This document shows positions 25,531 to 34,228 of a stretch of 64,000 nucleotides of DNA, piece by piece. The stretch lies in assembly GCA_003260025.2 (NCBI GenBank), contig QFZU02000004.1, forward strand, positions 1-64,000. Reading direction: 5' to 3'. The translations under genes were made by a program, and so were the position numbers. The notes under the pieces are model-generated. The model did not search any database. It saw nothing but the letters and a program-made list of their open reading frames with translations, and was not told the DNA's origin. Position 1 is the first letter of the stretch; each line of letters opens with the position of its first letter. This stretch comes from Microbispora triticiradicis. Its GTDB lineage: Bacteria > Actinomycetota > Actinomycetes > Streptosporangiales > Streptosporangiaceae.

Positions 25531-26600
25531 CAGGGGCTCGTCTCTTCGGGTTCGGGGTGATCGGGGGCGTCAGGGGCCACGCCCGCCGCTCTCATACCCT
25601 CGGCGAGGAACGCCCGGGTGCGAGGGCAGTCTGTCAGCTCGCCGCGCAGGACGGCCAATCCGAGCACGACGGACTCGCTCGGCACTCCGCGCGCGGCCAG
25701 CACCATGCAGGTCCAGGTGACGAAGTCCGTGAAAACCGACACGTCGCCGAGATACAGCGCGGCGCCGAGGAAGTCGGCGACGTACCCGAGATCCTCCGTT
25801 ATCTGCTCCATCTGCCACGGGTCGTAGTCCCGCATGGGCGGGTAGGAGGCGACGAGCAGGTCCAGCGCCCGCGGCAGCAGCTCGCCCCGGCGCCGGGCGA
25901 GGCAGGCGTACTCGCCGTCGGGCGGCAACTCGGCGCCGTTCTCCCCGGCGAGCGGCAGCGGCCCGGTGTCGAGCAGGTCGGCCGCGATGTCGGCGGCCGG
26001 GGCCCAGGCGTCCGCGCCGAGCAGACGGGCGATCCGGTCGTCGGCGCCGAACGCGGCCCCGCCCACCAGGACGGGGACGCCGGCCATCCGGCAGGCGCCG
26101 ACGGCCCGGTGCGCGCGGGGCAGCCACACGGGCAGCGTGCAGCCGAGCGCGACCAGCTCGGGGCCGGCCTGCCCGATCCATTCGACCAGATGGGGTGCGG
26201 GCACACTGGCGCCGAGGAAGTCGGCCCGCCATCCGTGCAGGCGCAGCACCTCGGCCAGGAGGCGGGTGGGCAGCGCGTGATTCTCCCTCTCCACGCAGGC
26301 GACCACGACCCGCCCGCGGGTGGGGGGCGGGCTCACCCTGCGGGCGACGGCGGCGACGACCCGCTCGCTGACCGCGGTCGCCGCGTGCTCCTGGGCCACG
26401 GACCACCGGTTGACCGCCCAGAGCCGGCCGACCCGGCGCTGGGCCGGCCCGATCACCCGCAGCAGCACGTCCTGCGCGGAAACGCCCTCGTCGAGCATCC
26501 CGAAGACCAGGTCGACGGCGCCGGACTCGTCGGCCTCCTCGATCTGTCGCAGATAGCGGACGATCTCGCTCGTGAAGCCCGCCGCCGGGGCGCTCACCAT
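25530..26600 (-). CDS. CarH-like cobalamin-binding sensor protein (copy 1)
   Basis: The 356-residue protein has a B12-binding two-domain core. A four-helix cap (about residues 12-90) carries W61-x9-E71-H72, the spacing of the W/E/H signature of CarH photoreceptors. A Rossmann cobalamin domain (about 95-215) has E106-N-H108 as lower-ligand site and LRLHGWRADFLGASVP, VALGCTLP and VLVGGAAFG. There is no MerR DNA-binding domain; instead a ~120-residue helical C-terminal domain is shared with copy 2. I infer adenosylcobalamin-dependent, possibly light-dependent control of the linked PP2C/STAS pair. The start ATG has a weak ribosome site. Confidence 0.8.
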   Translation of the reverse strand: MVSAPAAGFTSEIVRYLRQIEEADESGAVDLVFGMLDEGVSAQDVLLRVIGPAQRRVGRLWAVNRWSVAQEHAATAVSERVVAAVARRVSPPPTRGRVVVACVERENHALPTRLLAEVLRLHGWRADFLGASVPAPHLVEWIGQAGPELVALGCTLPVWLPRAHRAVGACRMAGVPVLVGGAAFGADDRIARLLGADAWAPAADIAADLLDTGPLPLAGENGAELPPDGEYACLARRRGELLPRALDLLVASYPPMRDYDPWQMEQITEDLGYVADFLGAALYLGDVSVFTDFVTWTCMVLAARGVPSESVVLGLAVLRGELTDCPRTRAFLAEGMRAAGVAPDAPDHPEPEETSP

Positions 26601-26674
26601 CGCACGGCCACCGGCCGAGGGGGGAGCCGCCGGGGTCTTCCCACGTCACGCCCCCTTCAGCTGAATCCTCTTTC

Positions 26675-27757
26675 TCACGTTACCCGTGGGGGTGAACCGC
26701 CGGACGGGCGGGAGGCGGTCGCCGCCTCCATGCCCTCGGCCAGCAGCGCGCCGGCGCGCGGGCAGTCGGCCAGCACGTCCCGGAAGAGCCGCAGCCCGAG
26801 CACCACCGACTCGGCGGGCACCTTCCGGGCCGACAGCACCTCGCAGGTCCACGTGACGAAGTCGGTGAACAGGATCGCGTCGTGGACGTAGAGCGCGGCG
26901 GCGAGGAAGTCGGCGATGTGCCCGAGGTCCTCCGCGGTGTGCTCAAGCTGCCGCTCGCTGTATCCGCCCATCGGGGCGTACGACTCCCTGAGCAGGTCCA
27001 GCACCCTGGCCAGCACCTCGGCGCGGTGCCGGGTCAGGTATCCGTACTCCTCGTCGCCCAGGTGGACCGCCCCGTCACTGCCGGCGGCGAACGACGGCAG
27101 CCCGGCGGCGAGCCGGTCGGCCGCCGCGTCGGCGGTGGGCGCCCACGCGTCCGCGCCCAGCAGGCGGGCGAAGCGGCCGTCGGCTCCGAAGGCGGCCCCG
27201 CCCGCGAGCACCGGGACGCCCACGGCGCGGCAGGCGGCGATGGTGGCGTGCGCCCGGGGCAGCCGGGTCGCGATCATGCAGCCGAGCGCCACCACGTCGG
27301 GGCCCGTCTGGTGCAGGTGCGTGATCAGGTGCGGGCCCGGCACGCTCGCCCCCAGGAAGTCGACCCGCCATCCCCGCAGCCGCAGCACCTCGGCCAGCAT
27401 GCGGGTGGGCAGCGCGTGATACTCCCCGTCGGCGCAGGCCACCGTCACCCGGCCACGCGTCGGTTTGGACCGCACCCGCCCGGCGATCGCCGCGACGGCC
27501 CGCTCGCTGACCGCGGTGGCCCCGTGCTCGCGGGCCACCGACCAGTCGCCGGCCGCCCACAGCTCACCCACCCTGCGCTGGCCCGCGGCGACGACCCGCA
27601 GCAGCACGTCCTCGGCGGGGACGCCCTCGTCGATCAGGTCCAGGACGAGATCGACCGCGCCGTACTCGTCGGCCTCGCCGATCAGTTTCAGGTAGCGCTC
27701 CACCGCGGTCCCGGCGCCGGTGCCCGCCGGACCGCCCGTCATCCCTGCCTGGGTCAT
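26675..27757 (-). CDS. CarH-like cobalamin-binding sensor protein (copy 2)
   Basis: This 360-residue paralog of the neighbouring gene starts at the ATG overlapping the phosphatase stop (ATGA), eight bases after GGAG. Key residues are conserved: W67-x9-E77-H78 in the helical cap and E112-Y-H114 for cobalt ligation, then LRLRGWRVDFLGASVP and VPVLAGGAAFGAD. The C-terminal helical domain matches copy 1 (EDLGHIADFLAAALY, FTDFVTWTCEVLSAR, PAESVVLGL). The tandem arrangement suggests duplication followed by specialisation, perhaps a heteromeric sensor. An alternative start lies five codons downstream. Confidence 0.8.
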   Translation of the reverse strand: MTQAGMTGGPAGTGAGTAVERYLKLIGEADEYGAVDLVLDLIDEGVPAEDVLLRVVAAGQRRVGELWAAGDWSVAREHGATAVSERAVAAIAGRVRSKPTRGRVTVACADGEYHALPTRMLAEVLRLRGWRVDFLGASVPGPHLITHLHQTGPDVVALGCMIATRLPRAHATIAACRAVGVPVLAGGAAFGADGRFARLLGADAWAPTADAAADRLAAGLPSFAAGSDGAVHLGDEEYGYLTRHRAEVLARVLDLLRESYAPMGGYSERQLEHTAEDLGHIADFLAAALYVHDAILFTDFVTWTCEVLSARKVPAESVVLGLRLFRDVLADCPRAGALLAEGMEAATASRPSGGSPPRVT

Positions 27758-29412
27758 CCCGTCGTCTCCGCCCACACGGTCATGGCGCCCGGCGTGGCGA
27801 CCGTCGCCGTACCGGTCTCCGTACCCGTCGCCGGGTCGTGCCCGCCCGCCCGTACGGCGAGGAGGGCGCGGTCGTCCTGCTGTCCGCCCGCGAGCCACTC
27901 ACTGCTGATCTGCTCCAGCCGCTCCACCAGCGCGTCGACCGGCATGCCGGCACAGCTCGCCAGGGCCTCCTTGAGCCGTTCCTCGCCGAACATCTCCCGC
28001 CTGGTCGGGCCGCCGAAGGCCTCGGTGATGCCGTCGCTGTACAGCAGGCACACCTCGCCGGGAGCCAGGTCGACCGTGGCCGGCCGCACCACGGTCTTCT
28101 TCAGCGCGCCGAGGAGGGAGCCGCGGGCGGGCGCCTCCTCCACCGTGCCGTCCCGGCGCAGCACCAGCGGCGGCGGATGGCCCGCCACGGCCAGATCCAC
28201 CAGCACGTGCTCGTCGGGGGCGACACGGAGCGCCGCGAGGACCAGCGTGACGTAGGAGTTCGGCGCCGGCGAAGCGAGCAGTGACCGGTTCAGCAGTTCG
28301 AGTAGCTGGACCGGGCGGCTTTCCAGCAGCAGCAGCGCGCGCAGGCTCTGCCTGACCTGCCCGGCCAGTACGGCCGCGCGGGCGCCCTTGCCGCAGACGT
28401 CACCCAGGATGATCAGAGGCGGCCGTTCCACGATGCCGATCCCACTGTCGTGACCGGCGCCGGTCTCGGACATGTAGACGTCGTAGAAGTCGCCGCCCAC
28501 GGCGCCGGCCTGCTGGGAGGACCGGAGCCTCCCGGCCAGGCGCATGCCCTCGACCTCCGGCAGGTCGGGCGGCAGCAGGTCGTCGATCAGGATGGCGTTC
28601 ACCGCGCTCTGCTCCCGGAACAGCGATGCCGCCGAGAGCGCCGCGCCCGCCCGGGACGCGAGGTCGCGCACCATCGCCAGGGCCTCGTCGTCGAACGCAG
28701 GCCGGCCGGCGCGGCGGACCAGCGCCATCGCCCCCGCGGGGACGCTGTTGCCGGGCAGCGGGAAGACCAGCAGGTCAACGGCCGGGCCGAACCCCTCCGG
28801 CAGCAGCCAGTCCGGCACGGCGCCCGCGTCCTGCCGCCCGCCCGAGCCGTGCGTCAGGCCCGCGAGCGCGTCGGTCAGGCCCGGCACCCGCAGCGCCGTC
28901 GAGAGCGGCATGACGCCCTCCTCCGGTCCGGGGTGCCCGGCGACGGCCCGGATCCACTCGACCCGGCGGTTGGTGGCGGGCGGCAGCACCACGACCGCCA
29001 GGTCGCACAGGAACTCGGTGCCCAGATCCACGGCGGCGCGGGCGCATCGGCGCGGGTGGAGCGACGCGAACAGGCGGCGCGCGGCCTCCAGCAGGAACTC
29101 GGCGCGGCGCGGCAGGGACGGCGCCTCACTCAGGTAGAGGGCACGGTGGTCGCCGGCCGCCTCCGTCCGCACCCGGATCACCCGGCCGCCGTACGTCACC
29201 ATGCTCGATCCGGCCGGGTCCAGCTGTGGGGGAACCGGCCTGCCCGGGACGATCTCCGGCGCCAGCCGGGCCGCCGCCGCGTTGGCCAGCAGCACGACGC
29301 CGCCTGCGTCGCACAACACGATTCCCTCGTCGCTGCCGTCCAGCAGCGCCGCCATGTCGCCGGGCGTCGCCCGCGCGGCTCCCGCGTTCGTGGAGCCGGT
29401 GGCGCCTCTCAC
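27754..29412 (-). CDS. PAS-GAF-SpoIIE (PP2C) serine phosphatase, RsbU type
   Basis: This is a 552-residue protein with a PAS-like domain (about 20-95: LLDGSDEGIVLCDAGGVVLLAN), a GAF-like domain (about 105-265) and a PP2C-type phosphatase domain (about 285-530). The manganese-binding motifs G306-GDFYD311, GDVCGKG (337-343), LYSDGITEAF (from 457) and QQDDRALLAVR are all present. Such enzymes dephosphorylate STAS antagonists to release sigma factors. It is first in the operon and translationally coupled to cobalamin sensor copy 2, so the B12 proteins probably tune its activity; that link is inferred from context. Confidence 0.9.
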   Translation of the reverse strand: MRGATGSTNAGAARATPGDMAALLDGSDEGIVLCDAGGVVLLANAAAARLAPEIVPGRPVPPQLDPAGSSMVTYGGRVIRVRTEAAGDHRALYLSEAPSLPRRAEFLLEAARRLFASLHPRRCARAAVDLGTEFLCDLAVVVLPPATNRRVEWIRAVAGHPGPEEGVMPLSTALRVPGLTDALAGLTHGSGGRQDAGAVPDWLLPEGFGPAVDLLVFPLPGNSVPAGAMALVRRAGRPAFDDEALAMVRDLASRAGAALSAASLFREQSAVNAILIDDLLPPDLPEVEGMRLAGRLRSSQQAGAVGGDFYDVYMSETGAGHDSGIGIVERPPLIILGDVCGKGARAAVLAGQVRQSLRALLLLESRPVQLLELLNRSLLASPAPNSYVTLVLAALRVAPDEHVLVDLAVAGHPPPLVLRRDGTVEEAPARGSLLGALKKTVVRPATVDLAPGEVCLLYSDGITEAFGGPTRREMFGEERLKEALASCAGMPVDALVERLEQISSEWLAGGQQDDRALLAVRAGGHDPATGTETGTATVATPGAMTVWAETTG

Positions 29413-29514
29413 CCGTGCGTTCTCCTCATGGCCCTCGGTCCTCGGATGCGTCGTATTTGCCAGACTACCTTCGGCCCCGACGGCCCGATCCGCGCCCCTT
29501 GACCACGGGACGGG

Positions 29515-30441
29515 TCAAGCGCCGCCCTGGAGCAGGACCAGGGCGGCGGCGCCGAACAGCCCGGCGTCGCGGCCCAGTGAGGTCGGTTCCACCCGCAGGC
29601 GGCGCAGGAAGCCGAGCCCGGTGTTCCGCCCGATCGCCCGCCTGAGCGGGTCGAACAGGATCGGTCCCGCCGCGGCCACGCCCCCTCCGACGACGACGTC
29701 GTCGAGATCGAACAGAGCGGACGCCGTGAGGACGGCGGTGGCCAGCGCGCCGGCCGCGCGCTCGAAGGCGCGGACGGCGGTGGGATGACCGGCGCGGGCG
29801 TCGGCGGCCAGAGCGCGGGCGTCCGCGCCGGTCCAGCCGTTCGCGGCGGCCCAGCGCACCATGCCGGGCCCGCTGGCGATGGTCTCGACGCATCCGACGC
29901 CGCCGCAGGGGCACGGCTCGCCGCCGGGATCGACGGTGATGTGGCCGATGTGACCGGCGTTGCCGGTCGGGCCGACGTACGGCACGCCGTCCAGCACGAG
30001 ACCGCCGCCCACGCCGGTGGACACGACCATGCCGAGCATCGCCCGGCTCCGCCCGGTGGGCCCGTCGGGGACGGGGCCGGTGAGCCCGCGCCACCACTCG
30101 CCGAGCGCCATGCACTGGGCGTCGCCCGCGAGCCGTACGGGACGGCCGGGCAGCGCCTCACCGAGCGCGTCGACCAGCGGGAAGTCACGCCAGGCGGGGA
30201 TGTTCACCGGACTGACCGTGCCGCGGCGGGGGTCGAGCGGACCGGCGGAGCCGACCCCGATCCCGTCGAGGCGGTCGGGCGCCACCCGCTCGGTGATCCG
30301 GCGCACGACCTCCGACAGCGTCCGTCCGGCCGACTCCGGGCCGCGCAGCGGCACCTCGGTGCGGGCCAGCATCTCGCCGTCGGGCGCGACCGCCGCGGCG
30401 GCGAACTTCGTGCCGCCGATGTCCACCGCGAGCACGGTCAT
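29515..30441 (-). CDS. ROK-family sugar kinase (glucokinase-like)
   Basis: The 308-residue protein starts at the ATG at 30441 (MTVLAVDIGGTKFAAA, the ATP-binding phosphate-1 motif). It has IGVGSAGPLDPRRGTVSPVNIP, STGVGGGLVLDG, the catalytic region GNAGHIGHITVDPGG and the ROK zinc motif C-P-C-GGVG-C-VE. It has no helix-turn-helix, so it is an enzyme rather than a repressor; glucose or N-acetylsugars are likely substrates. It stands alone, divergent from the TauE gene, and ends 102 bases before the phosphatase operon. Confidence 0.9.
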   Translation of the reverse strand: MTVLAVDIGGTKFAAAAVAPDGEMLARTEVPLRGPESAGRTLSEVVRRITERVAPDRLDGIGVGSAGPLDPRRGTVSPVNIPAWRDFPLVDALGEALPGRPVRLAGDAQCMALGEWWRGLTGPVPDGPTGRSRAMLGMVVSTGVGGGLVLDGVPYVGPTGNAGHIGHITVDPGGEPCPCGGVGCVETIASGPGMVRWAAANGWTGADARALAADARAGHPTAVRAFERAAGALATAVLTASALFDLDDVVVGGGVAAAGPILFDPLRRAIGRNTGLGFLRRLRVEPTSLGRDAGLFGAAALVLLQGGA

Positions 30442-30670
30442 CGCCGCGTCCCCGGTCTCTCCACCACGGTCGCTCCCGTCACTTAACCGGATAAGGCCCC
30501 GCAACGGTAGTCGCTTGACGACCGCCGCGTCAACGCTCCGTCACCGGCACCCGGGCGGCCGTCGACGAACCGGTTCAGCGGTAAATATCCGGCCCCGCGG
30601 ACATCGGCGGGGCGGGGGCGGGAAGGGCCGCGAGGGGACCCGCCCGGGCGAACAGGAGGACACGGAGGCT

Positions 30671-30699
30671 TTCCATAATTCCGATCGATTTGGTAGGGT
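30671..30699 (+). promoter_or_regulatory. Candidate promoter for a leaderless TauE transcript
   Basis: TTCCAT (30671-30676) and TAGGGT (30694-30699) are separated by 17 bases, and the GTG start lies six bases after the -10 element. No ribosome site is present, so leaderless translation is likely. Confidence 0.45.
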
Positions 30700-30705
30700 T
30701 CGCAG

Positions 30706-31725
30706 GTGCATTTCGACTACACCATGGCGATCGGCTCCTTTCTGGTCGCCGTCGTCGTCGGCCTGACGGGGATGGGCGGGGGCGCCCTCATGACGCCCAT
30801 GCTCGTGACGTTCTTCGGCGTGCCGCCCCTCGCCGCCGTCTCCAGCGACCTCGTCGCCGCCGCCGTGATGAAGCCGGTGGGCAGCCTCGTGCACCTGCGC
30901 CGGGGCACGGTCAACCTGAGGCTCGTCGCCTGGCTGTGCGCGGGCTCGGTCCCGGCGGCGTTCTGCGGCGTGCTCATCGCCCGCGCCCTCGGCACCGGCG
31001 AGGGTGTGCAGAGCGTGATCCAGAAGGGCCTCGGCATCGCGCTGCTCATCGCCGCGGCGGGCCTGGCCGTCCGCGGCTACCTCGCGATGCGCGACCGCGC
31101 CGAGGGCCGCACCCCCGAGACCGGCCGCCGCACCGCCGCCCCCGGCGAGCCGGCCGCGACCGAGATGCCCTCGGTCACCGTACGGCCGCTGCCGACCGCG
31201 CTGGTGGGGGCCGTCGGCGGGCTCGTCGTCGGCATCACCTCGGTCGGCTCGGGCTCCCTGATCATCGTGGCGCTGCTCGCGCTCTACCCCGCGTTGAAGG
31301 CCAACCAGCTCGTCGGGACCGACCTGGTCCAGGCCGTGCCGCTGGTCATGTCGGCCGCGCTCGGCCACCTGCTCTTCGGCGAGTTCACGCTGTCGGTCAC
31401 GGTCGCGCTGCTGGCGGGCTCGATCCCCGGCGTCTACCTCGGCTCGCGCATCTCCTCCCGCGCCCCCGGCGGCCTGATCCGCCGCGCCCTGGCCTTCGTG
31501 CTGCTCGCCTCGGCGCTGAAGATGTTCGGCGTCGGCAACGCGCAGACCGTCTGGGCCCTGCTCGCCGTGCTGCTGCTCGCCCCGGCCTTCTGGATGGTCC
31601 TGCGCGTGCGCTGCGGCCTGCCGCCGCTGCCCTGGACGCGTACGGCGGCCTCCTCAGCGGGCACCTCACCGGACTCCTCACCGGACTCCTCGGACAGAGA
31701 CCCCGACCGGATCGCCGCGCAGTAG
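30706..31725 (+). CDS. TauE/SafE (DUF81) family membrane transporter
   Basis: The 339-residue protein has two repeated halves of about four helices each. They carry the inverted-repeat signature motifs GLTGMGGGALMTPML near the N-terminus and GITSVGSGSLIIVAL in the second half. A charged cytoplasmic linker (about 125-160) separates them, and a Ser/Pro/Asp-rich tail ends the protein. Members export sulfite, sulfoacetate or other small anions, and the substrate cannot be told here; a sulfite oxidase homolog lies 5 kb downstream. It converges with the TetR gene. Confidence 0.9.
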   Translation: MHFDYTMAIGSFLVAVVVGLTGMGGGALMTPMLVTFFGVPPLAAVSSDLVAAAVMKPVGSLVHLRRGTVNLRLVAWLCAGSVPAAFCGVLIARALGTGEGVQSVIQKGLGIALLIAAAGLAVRGYLAMRDRAEGRTPETGRRTAAPGEPAATEMPSVTVRPLPTALVGAVGGLVVGITSVGSGSLIIVALLALYPALKANQLVGTDLVQAVPLVMSAALGHLLFGEFTLSVTVALLAGSIPGVYLGSRISSRAPGGLIRRALAFVLLASALKMFGVGNAQTVWALLAVLLLAPAFWMVLRVRCGLPPLPWTRTAASSAGTSPDSSPDSSDRDPDRIAAQ

Positions 31726-31749
31726 GGCCGGCGGCGCCGGCGGCCCGGC

Positions 31750-32349
31750 TCAGGAGGCGGGCGGGTGGCGGCGCAGGGACTGCCAGATGGGCTCGGGCAG
31801 CAGCCGGGCGGCCTCGTCGAGATCCGCCTCCGGCGCACCGGCGATCCACCGGCGCGTGGCCTCGGCCACCGGGCCGATCAGCAGTATCTCGATCACCGGC
31901 ACGGGCAGGCCGGCGATCGCCCCCGACGCGACGTGCGGGCGCAGCCACGCCACCAGCGCGTCCAGGCGCGGCGTCTTCGCGGCGGCCGCCGCCCCGGGCT
32001 CCACGTGCCCGAGGTACGGCGAGGCGTGGATGAACCTCGCCTTGGCCGGGTGCTCCCGTACGAAGCCGAGGTAGGCGACGACGATCGCGCGCACCCCCGC
32101 GCGGGGGTCGTCCACCCCCTCCACGGCCTCGACCAGCGCGTCGAGCAGATCGGCCAGGCACGCGGAGTAGAGCGCGGTCGCGAGGCCGGGGAAGCTGCCG
32201 AAGTGGTGGTAGAGGCTGCCGACACTGATCCCGCCGCGCCCGGTGACCGCCCGCATCGTGAAGCCCTGCGGGCCGTCGTCGGCGTACACGGCGAGGGCGG
32301 TGTCGAGCAGCCGCCGCGCCGTCTCCTCGCCGCGCCGCTGCCGGGTCAC
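31750..32349 (-). CDS. TetR-family transcriptional regulator
   Basis: The 199-residue protein starts at a GTG that overlaps the stop of the upstream SDR gene (GTGA). The helix-turn-helix is RRLLDTALAVYADDGPQGFTM…GGISVGSLYHHFGS, followed by a variable helical ligand domain with VEAVEGVDDPRAGVRAIV and FVREHPAKARFI. It is co-transcribed with the dehydrogenase, and the cluster of TAGAG/CTCTA inverted repeats upstream of that gene is its probable operator, so autoregulation is likely. Confidence 0.9.
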   Translation of the reverse strand: MTRQRRGEETARRLLDTALAVYADDGPQGFTMRAVTGRGGISVGSLYHHFGSFPGLATALYSACLADLLDALVEAVEGVDDPRAGVRAIVVAYLGFVREHPAKARFIHASPYLGHVEPGAAAAAKTPRLDALVAWLRPHVASGAIAGLPVPVIEILLIGPVAEATRRWIAGAPEADLDEAARLLPEPIWQSLRRHPPAS

Positions 32350-33155
32350 GCCGTCCCGGTGAGGGCCGCGGCCTCGCTCCACAGCGCCTCCGCGAGCGCG
32401 GCGTCCCGCGCGACGGGGGCGAGCGGGGTCTCCTCGTCGATCTCGAAGTAGCGGCCGGTGCCGCCGGAGGCGTCGAGGGCGAGGCGCACGACGGGCCGCG
32501 CGCCGGCCTCCGGGGTGTCCCAGGTGCGCTTGACCGCCTTCAGCACCAGCCCGAGCGGGCCGCCCCTGGCCCCGAGGTCGGTCCGGATCACGCCCGGGTG
32601 GACCGCGTCGATCGTCACCCCGGCATCCTGCCACCGCCGGGCGAACAGCGGCACCATCATGAGGTTGCACAGCTTGGTGTCCGCGTACGTGCGGATGGGG
32701 TGGAAGTCCAGCCCGGTCGCGGTCCGGCCCGGCTCCGCCCGGCCCTTGACGTACAGGCCCGCGCTGACCTGGACCACCCGCGTGCCGCTCTCGCGCAGGC
32801 GCTCCTCCAGCAGGTGGTTGAGCAGGAACGGCGCGAAGTGGTTGACCGCGAACGCGCGCTCCACGCCGTCCGCGGTGATCTCGCGGCGGGCCGGCCAGAC
32901 GCCCGCGTTGTGCACCAGCACGTCGAGGCGCGGGCAGGCGTCCAGCAGGGCGCCGGCCGCCTCCCGCACCGACGCCGTCTCGCCCAGGTCGGCGACGACC
33001 AGCACGGCGTCGCCCGGCAGGGCCGCCCGCGCTGCCTCTCCACGTACGGGATCACGGGCGACGATCACGACCCGGTACCCCTCCTCGGCGAGGCGGGCCG
33101 CGACCGCCTGCCCGATCCCGCGGGAACCTCCGGTGACCACAGCCGTACGCGTCAT
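32346..33155 (-). CDS. Short-chain dehydrogenase/reductase (retinol-dehydrogenase-like)
   Basis: The 269-residue protein is a classical SDR: TGGSRGIG cofactor loop (residues 9-16), ADLGE, HNAGVW, NHFAPFLLNHLL, catalytic Ser in VQVSAG and Y-ADT-K, then PGVIRTDLG. The Asn-Ser-Tyr-Lys tetrad is complete. An Arg in the second strand (VARDP) suggests NADP(H). The retinol-dehydrogenase/WWOX-like SDRs are the closest group; the substrate is unknown. It is first in an operon with TetR, with an operator block just upstream. Confidence 0.9.
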   Translation of the reverse strand: MTRTAVVTGGSRGIGQAVAARLAEEGYRVVIVARDPVRGEAARAALPGDAVLVVADLGETASVREAAGALLDACPRLDVLVHNAGVWPARREITADGVERAFAVNHFAPFLLNHLLEERLRESGTRVVQVSAGLYVKGRAEPGRTATGLDFHPIRTYADTKLCNLMMVPLFARRWQDAGVTIDAVHPGVIRTDLGARGGPLGLVLKAVKRTWDTPEAGARPVVRLALDASGGTGRYFEIDEETPLAPVARDAALAEALWSEAAALTGTA

Positions 33156-33163
33156 GGGAGCGA

Positions 33164-33201
33164 CTCTAATTAGAGAAACTCTCTAGAGCAACTCTCTAAT
33201 T
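33164..33201. promoter_or_regulatory. TetR operator block upstream of the SDR/TetR operon
   Basis: The 38-base block starts nine bases before the SDR start codon. It contains a perfect palindrome CTCTAATTAGAG (33164-33175) and two tandem 13-base units TAGAG-A/C-AACTCTC (33171-33183 and 33184-33196), each an internal inverted repeat. It ends in TAATT, mirroring the start. The nested dyads are what a self-regulating TetR dimer pair would bind. Confidence 0.75.
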
Positions 33202-33209
33202 GTGAGTGG

Positions 33210-34175
33210 TCAGAGCGAGCGCAGCGCGGGGAGCAGCTCCTTCTCCGACCACTCGAAGAACTCCCGCTGGCGCTCCCGGCCCACCTGGACGAGCGCGAGG
33301 TGGGTGAACCCGGCGTCGGTGTACTGCCGCACCGCCTCGACCACGGCGTCCACGTCGGCGCCGCAGGGCACCTTCTCGGCCACGTCCTCGGGCCGTACGG
33401 TCTCGGTCGCGGCGGCGAAGTTGACCGGGGCCGGCAGCTCGGACATGACCTTCCAGCCGGTCACCGCCCAGCGCCACATCCGGTGCGCCCGCTCGACGGC
33501 GGCGTCCCGGTCGGGGTCGTAGCAGACGGCGAGCTGGCCGTACACCGGCTTGCCCTCGCCGCCCGACGCGGCGAACTTCTCCACCAGCGAGCCGTCCGGG
33601 TCGGTCGCGATGAGGCCGTCGCCGAGCTCGGCCGCGATGTCCGCCGACTGGCCGCCGGACGCCGCGATCGCGATGGGCACCGGGCGCTCCGGCAGATCGA
33701 AGACCCGGGCGGAGTCGATGTCGAAGTACTCGCCCCGGTAGTTGCGGTAGCCACCCTGGAAGAGCTCCCTGATGACCTCGATGGCCTCGCGGAACATCTC
33801 GTGCCGGGTGTTGACCGGCGGCCACCCGTGCCCCACGACGTGCTCGTTCAGGTTCTCGCCCGCCCCGAGCCCGAGCGTGAACCGCCCGTCGCTGAGCACC
33901 CCAACCGTGGCCGCCTTCTGGGCCACCACCGCCGGGTGGTACCGCATGATCGGGCAGGTGACGTACGTCATCAGCGGCAGCCGTTCGGTGGCCTGCGCCA
34001 CCGCGCCGAGCACCGACCAGGCGTACGGGGAGTGCCCCATCTCGTCCAGCCAGGGGAAGTAGTGGTCGGAGATGACGGCGTAGTCGAAACCGGCCCGCTC
34101 GGCCGTGACCGCGTCCTCCACCAGCTCCTTCGCCGGGCTCTGCTCGGACATGAGTGTGAAACCGATCTCTGCCAT
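33210..34175 (-). CDS. F420-dependent LLM-class oxidoreductase (G6PDH-related)
   Basis: The 321-residue protein is a luciferase-like TIM barrel: [79 protein letters not shown] and [20 protein letters not shown]. It matches the actinobacterial TIGR03557-type family related to F420-dependent glucose-6-phosphate dehydrogenase. The cofactor is expected to be F420 rather than FMN; the substrate is not defined. It lies upstream of the SDR/TetR operator on the same strand and downstream of the OYE gene. Confidence 0.88.
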   Translation of the reverse strand: MAEIGFTLMSEQSPAKELVEDAVTAERAGFDYAVISDHYFPWLDEMGHSPYAWSVLGAVAQATERLPLMTYVTCPIMRYHPAVVAQKAATVGVLSDGRFTLGLGAGENLNEHVVGHGWPPVNTRHEMFREAIEVIRELFQGGYRNYRGEYFDIDSARVFDLPERPVPIAIAASGGQSADIAAELGDGLIATDPDGSLVEKFAASGGEGKPVYGQLAVCYDPDRDAAVERAHRMWRWAVTGWKVMSELPAPVNFAAATETVRPEDVAEKVPCGADVDAVVEAVRQYTDAGFTHLALVQVGRERQREFFEWSEKELLPALRSL

Positions 34176-34228
34176 ACGCGACCCCTACCCACGTCCGTCC
34201 AGGTCAGACGGACCGCTCAGACGGGCGC

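Noticed and set aside
31727-31746. GGGCCG…CGGCCC hairpin between the TauE and TetR genes as a terminator
   Set aside because: Only a six-base stem forms cleanly (GCCGGC-GGC-GCCGGC); too weak and common in this GC-rich DNA to claim.
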